Part shown: positions 1 to 10,031 of the stretch, piece after piece
How positions within the stretch are numbered: position 1 is the first letter of the stretch
Layout of the letters: every line of letters starts with the position of its first letter
NCBI GenBank assembly: GCA_012295275.1
Contig: CM022677.1
Span: 14,886,943-14,914,442 of the forward strand
Length of the DNA stretch: 27,500 nucleotides
Source: Chrysomallon squamiferum
Lineage: Eukaryota; Mollusca; Gastropoda; Neomphalida; Peltospiridae
Reading direction: 5' to 3'
The notes under the pieces: generated by a model
Seen by the model: only the letters and a program-made list of their open reading frames with translations
The model's database searches: none
What the model was told of the DNA's origin: nothing
Translations under genes and position numbers: made by a program

Positions 1-300
1 AAAATAAAAAAACCTAACGACATAAAAATTTACCTCATCACATTAGTGACATTTACAGTGTTTACTAAACTCACAGGCGTTATGCGAAATCCATCAAAAT
101 TATTTACAACGATATCACGTTGTTATCCGTATTTTGCAGATGATAATGTTATTTGGTAAATTCATTGTTTAATTTTGCGTAAAGTTACCCTGACGGAATT
201 AAAGGCCGCAGGTATAACATTTAATAACCACATTTCAGTTTAAAAAAAAAAAAAAAAAAAATTAACAGTTCACAGTTTTGTTATTTGTGACTAAGAAAAA
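1..300. other. AT-rich unique segment, no gene seen
   Basis: I see no open frame or RNA gene here. The sequence is non-repetitive apart from a run of about 20 A at 242-261. A short hairpin, ACAACG-ATATCA-CGTTGT, lies at about 105-122 (6-bp stem, 6-nt loop). I could not find a counterpart of this segment elsewhere in the window, so it may lie outside the duplicated cassette or have diverged beyond recognition. Confidence 0.6.
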
Positions 301-319
301 CATTAAGTGCAGTCAACTT

Positions 320-324
320 TTATT

Positions 325-355
<31 letters not shown>

Positions 356-368
356 TTTTTTTTTTTTT
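320..368. repeat. (ATTT)n microsatellite ending in poly-T
   Basis: About ten tandem ATTT units are followed by a run of T that continues to about 368. This is a simple-sequence repeat with no visible function. Confidence 0.9.
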
Positions 369-403
369 GTATTTCTGATTTTATACAGACATTCTGAAAC
401 ATG

Positions 404-405
<2 letters not shown>

Positions 406-484
<79 letters not shown>
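406..484. repeat. (TC)n microsatellite, about 39 units
   Basis: An uninterrupted TC dinucleotide run of 79 bases. It lies about 350 bp upstream of the first left module. A (CA)n(CT)n tract sits at a comparable place before the second left module (12622-12685), which suggests that the duplicated unit begins at or before this tract. Pure polypyrimidine tracts of this length can form triplex DNA and are length-unstable. Confidence 0.95.
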
Positions 485-485
<1 letters not shown>

Positions 486-832
486 ATCCAGGAACAGATA
501 TATTAAATTGCCATATTTAGTTCATTGTTAATATCACTAAAGGTAGATAATCAAATATTTCAAAAACATTAAATAATAAAGTAAAGTGTAAAAATAAATT
601 TTAAATATTAATGTGAATGTGTCTTTATGTGCATTCGTGTATATATGTAGATGTATGTCTAAGTATGTATGGGTGAGAATGTACGTATGTATAATTATTT
701 ATAAGTGTGTTTCTATATAGATAGACAGATGGATAGACAGACAGACAGGTCGATAAATAGATAATTAGACGTGTAATTTATTGAAATAATTATTTATTAG
801 ATCATATCACGATCAAATCTGATATTTTGTGT
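485..832. other. Spacer with degenerate GTAT/GATA-type repeats
   Basis: From 485 to 600 the sequence is AT-rich and featureless. From about 610 to 775 it becomes degenerate GTAT/TGTG repeats passing into GATAGACA-type repeats. The same succession (GTGT/CACA-type words, then GATA/GACA repeats, then a shared TAATTTATTGAAATAATTAT word at about 775 and about 13122) precedes the second left module. This shows that homology of the two cassettes extends upstream of the identical core. About 35-45 bp directly before the core (about 795-832) differ completely between the copies. Confidence 0.6.
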
Positions 833-1003
833 TTTGTACCTATGGTGAACAGTCCCCCGGTAATCCATTTTCAAGTACAAATTACCGTATTAGCCACTAC
901 GAGGTGGGGGTGTCATCACTCACCAGGTGACTCCGTGTCGCTGCATTTTAGGTACAATTTATTAAAACAATGGTGAGCAATCATCTAAAATTTACTTTGA
1001 ATT
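833..1003. repeat. Left module, copy 1: 171-bp invariant core
   Basis: This stretch is identical base for base to 13173-13343, while sequence on both sides diverges at once. It is far richer in G+C than its surroundings (about 47% over 841-960 by hand count). It has nested complementary segments. TTGTACCTA (834-842) pairs with TAGGTACAA (949-957). CCCCC (854-858) pairs with GGGGG (906-910). GGTAAT (859-864) pairs with ATTACC (881-886). GTCA (912-915) pairs with TGAC (928-931). An 11-bp palindrome TCACCAGGTGA (920-930) contains an E-box CAGGTG. On the plus strand a 44-codon frame runs from ATG 842 to TGA 976. On the minus strand TTTTAG is followed directly by ATG at 984-982, opening a 22-codon frame, and AATAAA lies at 963-958. 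It could be a structured RNA, an exon, a SINE-like conserved domain or a regulatory element. I do not recognise the family. Confidence 0.85.
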
Positions 1004-1074
1004 CAAACAGTAAACGACACATACAAATAAGAAAATCGTATTTAATGTCTCTGTTGTTAATACTCTTTTATTAT
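1004..1074. other. Short spacer between left module and array 1
   Basis: This stretch is partly alignable with 13344-13440: both contain TCAAACAGTA, GACACATAC and GTTGTTA words. It diverges much more than the adjacent 171-bp core. No feature is seen in it. Confidence 0.6.
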
Positions 1075-1760
1075 TAAACTGTATCTATCGTTATCTACAT
1101 ATTTTTCTGCGTTATCTATAGTTGTGTATTAATCTATATCTGCATATATCGTTATCTGTAGGTGTGTGTCTGTCTATATCTGTTTCTTCGTTATCTCTGG
1201 GTGTTTATTAAACTATGTATGAGGATATCCTTATCTGTAGGTGTGTATCACTATGTATATGTATCGGTCAACTTTCAAGGTGTGTATCAGTCTATATAAT
1301 CTATCTTTCGCTATCAGTAGGTATGCATTAATTTGTATATGTGTAAACCTTATCTGTAAATGTGTATAGGCTATCTATATGGGGTATTAATCTGTACTCT
1401 GCCTACCATTATGAGTAGGCATGTTCCAAGCTATATAAGTATCTATCCTTATCTCTAGGTGTGTATGAAGCTATATCTGCAACTGTCATTATCGTTAGAT
1501 GTATATCAATCTAAATATTTGTTTTCTATAGTTATCAGTATTTTGGGGTGTGTATTAATCTATATTTGTATCTATCGTTAGCTTTATATCTGTATCTATA
1601 GTTTAGGTGCCTATTAATCTATATCTCTATCTATAGATGTGTATTAATCTATACCTGCATCTATCATCATCTGTATGTGTGTACTAACCTATACATTTGT
1701 CTTCGTTTATATAATAAGTGTATATTAATCTGTATATGTGTATACGTTTTCTGTAGATTG

Positions 1761-2160
1761 CTCTGAATCTATATCTATATCTATTGCTAATTGTTGGTAT
1801 GTATCAGTCTATATATGTGTCTTCCTATTTATATCTGTACCTATTTATTATTATATATAACTGTATGTGTCGTTATCTCTAGTGGTTTATCAATCTTAAT
1901 CTGTATGTATCGCTATCTGAAGGTGTGTTTCAATCTGTGTATCTGTCTTCGTTATTTGTAGGTATCTTTTCACTATTTCTGAAACTATCGTTATCTCTAC
2001 GGGTGTATCAGTCTACATCTATATCTGTCTTATATGTAGATGTTTATCAATATAATATTTCTATCGATCGTTATCTGGAGATGTGTTTCTATCATTACCT
2101 GCAGCTATATGTATTAATTTATATCTGTATCTATCCTTATCTGTAGGTGTCTATCATTCT
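1761..2160 (+). repeat. Partial higher-order copy in array 1
   Basis: This block shares a distinctive succession of unusual monomers with the starts of the two larger copies near 2411 and 4405: GCTAATTGTTGGTATG, then TATTATTATATATAACTG, then ATCGCTATCTGAAGG, then TCGATCG. It appears to be a truncated extra copy of the same higher-order unit. Confidence 0.7.
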
Positions 2161-2384
2161 CTATATTTATCTTCCTTATCTATAGTTGTGTATTAATCTA
2201 TATATTGATATCTGTAGATGTTTTTCATATAGCAGTCTATATACGTGTCTTCGTTATCTTTAACTATGCATTAATCTGTATCTGTATGTATCGTTCTGTT
2301 TAGGTGCGTATTAATCTATATTTATATCTGTTATTACTTAAAGGTGTGTATTAATCTATACCTTTATCTGTCGTTATCTTTAAG

Positions 2385-3163
2385 TGTCTATTAATCTACA
2401 TCTCTATAAGTCGCTATGAATCTATATCTGTATCTATCCTTAATTGTTGGTATGTATCAGTCTATATATGTGTCTACCTTTTCTGTACCTATTTATTATT
2501 ATATATAACTGTATGTGTCGTTATCTCTAGGGGTGTATCAATCTTAATCTGTATGTATCGCTGTCTGAATGTGTGTTTCAATCTGTATATCTGTCTTCGT
2601 TATTTGTAGGTATCTTTTCACTCTGTCTGCAACTGTCGTTATCTCTACGGGTGTATCAGTCTATATCTATAGCTGTCTTATGATGTTTATCAAAATATAT
2701 TTCTATCGATCGTTATCTTTAGACGTGTCTAAGTTATATCTGTTTCTATTGTTACCTGCAGCTATGTCTATAAATATATGTCTGTATCTATTGTTATATT
2801 TGTGTATTAGTCTATATCTGTATCTATCCTTATCTATAGTTGTGTATTAACCTATATCTGTATCTATTGTTATCTGTAGGTGTCTATCAATCTATGTATT
2901 TGTTTTCGTTTTCTATAGTTGTGTATTAATCTATATCTGTATCTATCCTTATCTATAGGTATTCATCAGTCTCTCTATTTGTATAGTTATCTACAGCTGT
3001 GTATTAATTTATATCTGTATATATCGTTAATGTAGGCGTTTATCAATCTATATATTTGTGTTCCTTATCTATAGTTGTGTATTAATCTATATCTGTATAT
3101 ATCGTTAATATAGGCGTTTATCAATCTACATATTTCTGTTCCTTATCTATAGTTGTGTATTAA

Positions 3164-3204
<41 letters not shown>

Positions 3205-4210
3205 TGATATCTGTAGGTGTCTATCAGGCTATAAATTATGTCAGTCTATATATGTGTCTTCGTTATCTTTAAGTATCTTTATGCATTAATCTGTATCAGA
3301 ATTTATCGTTCTCTTTAGGTGCTTATTAATCTATATCAGTTTCTGTCATTATTTATATGAGTTTATTAACGTATATTTATATCTATTATTACCTAAAGGT
3401 GTGTATTAACCTATACCTGTATCTATCCTTATCTATAGATGTCTATTTCTCTCGTTTCCTATCGTGTGTATTAGTCTATATCTGTATGTATAGTTACTTA
3501 TATGTGGGTATTAATCAAAACGTGTATCTACCTTTTTCTTTAGGTGTGTCTTAATCTATACCTGTATCTATCGTTATTTTTAGATGTCTATTAATCTACA
3601 TCTGTATCTATCATTATCTATAGATGTGTATTAATCTACCTCTAAATCTATTGCTATCTTTTGGCGTATATTAATTTATTTCTGTTTATATCGTTTTATT
3701 TAGGTGTGTGTTAATCTATCTCTGTTTCTGTCATTATCTGTAGATATGTATAAATCTATATCTGTATATATTGTTATCTTTAGGTCTGTATTAATCTTTA
3801 TCTGTATCTATAGTTATCCTTTGGAGTATATTAATTTATATATGTAGCTATCGTTATATGTAGGTGTGTATTAATCTACATCTCTATAAACCGTTGTTTT
3901 TAGATGGGTATTAATCTGTATATGTATGTATATATCCTTTGCATACCTGTGTTTGAACCTGTCTCTCTATCTATCGTTGTCTATATGTGTGTATTAATCT
4001 ATATCTATTTCTGTCGTTTCCTGTGGGTGTGTATTAGTCTATATGTGTATGTATAGTTAGTTATATGTGGGTATTAATCAATACGTGTATCTACCTTTTT
4101 CTTTAGGTTTGTATTAATGTACATAGTATCTAGAGTTATCTTTAGGTGTGTCTTAATATATATGTATAGCTATCGTTATCTGAAGTTGTTTATCAATCTA
4201 CACCTGAATC
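2385..4210 (+). repeat. Higher-order unit of array 1, copy 1 (~1.8 kb)
   Basis: The order of variant monomers matches 4379-6033. Shared landmarks include CTTAATTGTTGGTATG at about 2439 and about 4433, TCTATCGATCGTTATCT at about 2702 and about 4707, TATATCGTTTTATTTAGG at about 3688 and about 5490, and TTTCCTGTGGGTGTG at about 4017 and about 5837. The offset falls from about 1994 bp to about 1820 bp along the match, which shows indels since duplication. Single-base differences are frequent, so the event is old relative to array 2. Confidence 0.8.
3165..3196. repeat. (TA)n tract within array 1
   Basis: An AT dinucleotide run of about 32 bases interrupts the monomer pattern. The corresponding place in the second higher-order copy (about 5090) lacks it, so it expanded after the duplication. 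Confidence 0.85.
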
Positions 4211-4378
4211 TATTGCTATATTTTGATGTATATCTATTTCTCTTTATATAGTTATATTTAGGTGTTTATCTATATCTGTTTCTGTCATTATCTCTAGGTA
4301 TGTATAAATCTATATCTGTATCTATAGTTATCGTTTGGTGTATATTAATCTATATATGTAGCTATCATTATAAGCAGG

Positions 4379-6033
4379 TGTCTACTAATCTACATCTCTA
4401 TAAATCGCTATGAATCTATATCTGTATCTATCCTTAATTGTTGGTATGTATCAGTCTATATATGTGTCTTCCTATTTATATCTGTACCTATTTGTTATTA
4501 TATATAACTGTATGCGTCCTTAACTCTAGGGGTGTATCAATCTTAATCTGTATGTATCGCTATCTGAAGGTGTGTTTCAATCTGTATATCTGTCTTCGTT
4601 ATTTGTAGGTATCTTTTCACTCTGTCTGCAACTGTCGTTATCTCTAGGAGTGTATCAATCTATATCTATATCTGTCTTATATGTAGATGTTTATCAAAAT
4701 ATATTTCTATCGATCGTTATCTGTAGACGTGTCTAAGTTGTATCTGTTTCTATTGTTACTTGCAGCTATGTCTATACGTTTATATCTGTATCTATTGTTA
4801 TATTTGTGTATTAATCTATATTTGTATTTATCCTTATCTATAGTTGTGTATTAACCTATATCTGTATCTATTGTTATCTGTAGGTGTCTATCAATCTATG
4901 TATTTGTTTTCGTTGTGTATAGTTGTGTATTAAGCTATATCTGTATCTATCCTTATCTGTAGGTGTTTATCAGTCTCTATATTTGTTATAGTTATCTACA
5001 GCTGTGTATTAATTTATATCTGCATATATCGTTAATGTAGGTGTTTATCAATCTACATATTTGTCTTCCTTAACTATAGTTGTGTATTAATGTATATATT
5101 GATATGTGTAGGTGTTTATTAGGCGATAAATTATATCAGTCTATATATGTGTCTTCGTTATCTTTATGCATTATCATTCTCTTTAGGTGCATATTAATCT
5201 ATATCAGTTTCTGTCAATATTTATATGAGTTTATTAACGTATATTTATATCTATTATTACCTAAAGGTGTGTATTAACCTATACCTGTATCTACTGTGAT
5301 CTATAGGTGTCTATTAATTTTGTGTCTCTACCTATCGTTATCTACAGGTGTGTATTAATCTATACCTTTATCTGTTGTTATCTTTAGGTGTCTATTAATC
5401 TACATCTGTAGCTATCGTTATTATAGGTATGTATTAATCTACCTCTGAATCTATTGCTGTCTTTTGGTGTATATTAATTTATTTCTGTTTATATCGTTTT
5501 ATTTAGGTGTGTGTTCATCTATCTCTGTTTCTGTCTATATCTTTATGTGTGTGTTTATCTGTATCTGTTTCTGGTATGTATCAATCTATATCTGTATATA
5601 CTGTTATCTTTAGGTCTGTATTAATCTTTATCTGTATCTATAGTTATCCTTTGGAGTATATTAATCTATATATGTTGCTATCGTGTAGGTGTGTATTAAT
5701 CTACATCTCTATAAACTGTTGTCTTAAGATGGGTATTAATCTATATCTGTATGTATCCTTTGAATACCTGTGTTTGAACCTGTCTCTCTATCTATCGTTG
5801 TCTGTATGTGTGTATTAATCTATATCTATTTCTGTCGTTTCCTGTGGGTGTGTATTAGTCTATATGTGTATGTATAGTTACTTATATGTGGGTATTAATC
5901 AATACGTGTATTTGTCTTTCTCTTTAGGTGTGTACTAATGTACATCTGTATCTGTAGTTATCTTTAGGTGTGTCTTAATCTATATGCATAATCTATCGTG
6001 TTCTGTAGCTGTTTATCAATCTATACCCGAATT
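4379..6033 (+). repeat. Higher-order unit of array 1, copy 2 (~1.65 kb)
   Basis: Second copy of the unit at 2385-4210, about 170 bp shorter. The missing material lies mainly in the middle of the unit, in the stretch corresponding to about 3000-3450, including the TA tract. Confidence 0.8.
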
Positions 6034-6668
6034 TGTCGTTATCTTTAAGTACGCATTAATCTGTTTGTATATTTATCGTTCTCTTTGGGTGTGTATTAAC
6101 CTATATTTGTTTCTGTCATTACCTATAGTTCCTTATTAATCTAAATATATAGCTATAGTTACCTGAAGATCGGTATTAATCTATTCCTGTATCTATCGTT
6201 ATCTATAAGTGTGTATTAATCTATACGTGTATATATATATCATGATCTAAAGGTATGTATTAATCTATATCTGTATCTATCGTTATCTTTGGGTGTGTGT
6301 TAATTTATATATGTATCCATAGTTATCTTTAGATGTGTGTTAATCTATATCTCTACTGTCATTACGTATTGGTGTTTATTTATCTATATATGTATATATT
6401 TTTATTTTTAGGTGTGTATTAATCTATATCTGTATCTATCCTTATCTACAGGTGGGTATTAATCTACCTCTGAATCTATTGCATTCTTTTGGGGAATACA
6501 TGTAGCTATCATAAGGTGTGTATTAATCAATATCTGTAGCCATCGTTATCTTTTGGTGTGTATTAATCTGTCTCTCTCTGCATCCTTATCTATATGTGAT
6601 TATTAATCTGTATCTGTTTCTGTCGTTTTCTGTGCATGTGTATAAGTCTGTATCTATATTTATAGTTA

Positions 6669-6694
6669 ATATATATATATATATATATATATAT
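6669..6694. repeat. (TA)n tract within array 1
   Basis: A pure AT dinucleotide run of about 26 bases inside divergent 40-bp monomers. Confidence 0.85.
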
Positions 6695-9169
6695 GTCTAT
6701 CATTATCTTTTTGATCGTATTTATCGATATTTGTATCTATCGTTATCTGTATTTCTGTATTAATCTCTGTGTTAGTCGTCATCTATAGGTGTATATGAAT
6801 ATATATCTGTTTATGTCATTATATATAGGTGTATTTTAATATATATATATCTGTCCTTATCTTTAGGTGTTCATTAATCTGTATCTGTATATATGGCTAT
6901 TTATAGGTGTATACTAATCTGCATCTGTTTTCTGTCGTTATCTTTATGTCTGTATTATTCTATATCTGTATCTATCAATATGTATATGTGTTTATTTAGC
7001 CATTATCTGTAGGTGTCTTTTAATCTGTGTCTGTACCTTTCCTTATCTATAGGAGTGTAATAGTCTACATCTGTTTCTATCGTTATAGTTAGGTGTTTCT
7101 TCATCAATATCTGTATCTATCACTATATTTGGGGTCTGAATTAATCAATATATGTGCGTGTGTGTTAATCTATATCTGTTTCCGTCACTGTCTGTAGATG
7201 TGTATTTATCTATATGTGTATCTATCGTTATATTTAGGTGTGTATTAATCTATATCTGTATATATAGTTACAGGTGTGTATTAATCTAGAACTGATATGT
7301 CTTGTCAATAGGTATTTATTAATATATATCTGTTTCCGTCGTTACCTATAAGAGTGTATTAATCTAATTCAGTATCTATTGTTATCGTTGGGTGTGTATT
7401 AATCTATTTCGCTGTCTATCGTTATCTGTAGGTGTGTATTAACCTATATCTGTATCTGCAGTTATCTTTAGGTGTGTATTTATCCATATCTGCATCTATC
7501 ATTATCGATCAGTGTTTATTAATCTATATTTTTATCTGTCTTTGCCTAGAGATGTGTATTAATTTATATCTATATTTATATTTTTTCTATGTGTGTATTA
7601 ATCTATATCTGTTTCTGTCGTTATCTATTGGTGTGTACTATCTATATGTGTACCTATATCGTTTTATATCTATTGGTGCGTATTAATCTGTATCTATATC
7701 TGTCGTTATTTTTATGTGTGTATTAATTTATATTTGTATCTACCTTCATGATTAACCTACATCTGCATCTGTAGTTATCTGTAGTTATCTTTAAATGTGT
7801 ATTAATCTGTATATGTATCTATCTTTATCCTCTATCTGTATGTATCTTTATCCTTGCGTATATATTAAACTATATTTGTATCTATAGTTATCTTTATTAA
7901 TCTACAGTTTATGTATTAATCTATATCTGTATCTTTCGGTGTCTATCTTTGTTTATTAATCTATACCTTTATATATCGTCACCCATAGGTGTGTACTAAT
8001 CTCTATATCTGTATATATCTATTAGGTGCGTGTAAATCTGTATCTCTATATATCGTTATCCTTATATGCGTATTGACCTATATCTGTATATATCGTTATA
8101 TTTATCTATATCTATATCTATACTTAAAAATTGTTTATAGGTGTTTATTAATTTATATAGGTATCTATCGTTATCTTTAGGTGTGTATTAATCTATATCT
8201 GCATTGATTCTTATCTCTAGGTTCGTATTAATATATATATATCGTTATATGTTGTTTTGTATTAATGTATATCTGTTTCTATCGTTATCTGTAGGTGTGT
8301 ATTAATCTGTGTCTGTATGTACTTTATCCATAGGTCTGTTTTAATCTACGTCTGTATGTACTTTATCCATAGGTCTGTTTTAATCTCTATCTGTTTCTAT
8401 GATTATCTATAGGTGTGTATTAATCTATATCTGTTTTTATCGTGATCGATAGGTGTGTATTAATCTATGTATCTTGTTCTCTATAGATGTAATTAATTTA
8501 TATGTGAATCGTATCTATCATTGTCTTTAGGTGTGCTATTAATCTAAATCTCTACCTATAGTCATCTACATATTAATCTAGATGTTATCTTTTGGTGGGT
8601 ATTGATCTATATCTGTATATCTGTATATATCGATATGTTTATCTGTATCTGTGACTATCATTACGTATACATGTTTATTAACCTATATCTGTATCTATCG
8701 TTATCTGTAGGTATGTATCTATCTATGGATCTGTCTCCGTTAATTATAGGTTATCTATATATATTTGTAGGTATGTATTAATTTGTGTGTGTATATATCT
8801 TTATCTATAGGTGTGTATCAATCTATATCTTTATATGTCGTGATCTCTAGGTGTGTATTAATCTATATCTATAGGTATGTGTTAATCTACATCTGTATCG
8901 TTATCTTTAGGTGCGTATTAATCTATCGGTATCTACAGGTGTCTATTGATCTATATCTATATCTGTATATATCGTTGTTTTTAGGTGTGTTTTAGTCTAC
9001 ATCTGTATCTATCTTTATTTTATGTGCATGTTAATCAGTATCAATCGTTATCTGTAGCTGTGTATTAATCTCTCTCTGTATGTATTTTGATCTTTTTGTG
9101 TGAATTAATCTGAATCTGTATCTATCAGTATATATCTGTATCTGTATGTATCAATCTATATATGTGTTT

Positions 9170-9173
9170 ATCA

Positions 9174-9211
<38 letters not shown>

Positions 9212-9560
9212 CTGTTGCTATCTGTAATTATGTATCAATCTATATTTGTGTTTATCAGTATATATCTGTATCTGTTGATATCTGTAAGTATGTATTAATC
9301 TATATATGTGTTTATCAGTATATATCTGTACCTGTTGATAACTGTAAGTATATATCAATCTATGTGTGTTTATCAGTATATATCTGTATCTGTTGCTCTC
9401 TGTAAGCATGTATCAATCTATATATGTGTTTATCAGTATATATCTGTATCTGTTGCTATCTGTAATTATGTATCAATCTATATATGTGTTTATCAGTATA
9501 TATCTGTATCTGTTGCTATCTGTAATTATGTATCAGTCTGTATCAGTGTCTGTCGTTATC
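9170..9560 (+). repeat. 60-bp variant monomers, about 6 copies
   Basis: Here the period becomes exactly 60 bp. The shared words are GTATCAATCTATATATG, TGTTTATCAGTATATATC and TGTATCTGTTGCTATCTG. It looks like the 40-bp monomer plus a 20-bp insertion containing TTTATCAGTATATATC. Neighbouring 60-bp units are nearly identical, so this block is younger than the surrounding array. Since 60 is a multiple of 3, overlapping frames at 9308-9565 and 9366-9575 carry a 20-residue repeat (YQSIYVFISIYLYLLL type). That is a mechanical result of the period and not evidence of a protein. A (TA)n tract of about 33 bases starts the block (9175-9207). Confidence 0.9.
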
Positions 9561-9962
9561 TGTAAGTATATATGAATCTATTTCCATGTTTATTTCTTTC
9601 CTTGTAGTTATCTATCAGTCTAGTTATGTCTGTTGTTGTCTGTAGTATGATATCAGCATATCTGTGTCTGTATGTGTGTGTTTGTCTACATCTAAATATA
9701 TAAAACTATATAAATTAAATGATAATTTGCTTTGAGTTGTATACTGTTTATCTAAGTAACTATCATAAAACTATGATTAAATTTAGAAGCGTCATCAAAA
9801 CAAAAAACATTAAAATAATAAAAACAAAAAGTTATATTATAATTTAGACGCAAATTTAGACGGTTAACCAAATATAATATAGATCGGATTATGCCAAATT
9901 TGATGTAAAAATGCCAATTATGAAAATTAATTTCCGATCAAGAACCACAGTTTATTTCTAGT

Positions 9963-9977
9963 ATGCTGAATCAGCAT
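9963..9977. promoter_or_regulatory. MARE/AP-1-like palindrome, copy A
   Basis: ATGCTGAATCAGCAT is a palindrome with 7-bp arms around a central A. The inner 13 bases differ from the Maf recognition element TGCTGA(C/G)TCAGCA only at the central base. It is fully conserved in copy B at 26305-26319. Binding is inferred from the family consensus only. Confidence 0.4.
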
Positions 9978-10031
9978 TTAGATCAAGTCTCTGAAAAACA
10001 AAACAAAACAGAATTAGTTTTTTGTACTCAC

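Larger units (their letters stand above)
1075..9690 (+). repeat. Minisatellite array 1, divergent 40-bp monomers
   Basis: About 8.6 kb of head-to-tail repeats with a period near 40 bp. A typical monomer on the plus strand has AGGTGTGTATTAATCTATAT, then CTGTATCTATCG, then TTATCTGT or TTATCTTT. Monomers differ from each other by many substitutions and small indels, so this array looks old compared with the core of array 2. Because 40 is not a multiple of 3, translation cycles through three frames every 120 bp and yields runs such as CVLIYICIYRYL. The reading frames of 60-100 codons here (for example 2569-2850, 5507-5818, 7432-7686) are repeat artefacts, not genes. The array lies between a left and a right module that both recur around array 2. 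Confidence 0.95.

Noticed and set aside
833-1003. Hammerhead ribozyme in the left module (minus-strand TGATGA followed later by GAAA)
   Set aside because: The conserved core CTGATGA is not met (G in place of the first C), and no proper stem II brings the GAAA into place.
833-1003. tRNA, 5S rRNA or spliceosomal RNA in the left module
   Set aside because: No A/B boxes or cloverleaf and no resemblance to the U1, U2, U4, U5, U6 or 5S sequences I know.
9218-9409. Minus-strand 63-codon frame rich in YRYQQIQIYTDKH repeats
   Set aside because: It is the reverse reading of the 60-bp repeat block; the open frame follows from a period divisible by 3.
1925-9575. Plus-strand reading frames of 60-103 codons in array 1 (Y/I/L/S/V-rich)
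   Set aside because: They are translations of 40-bp or 60-bp tandem repeats, start and stop at random monomer variants, and have no conserved domain.
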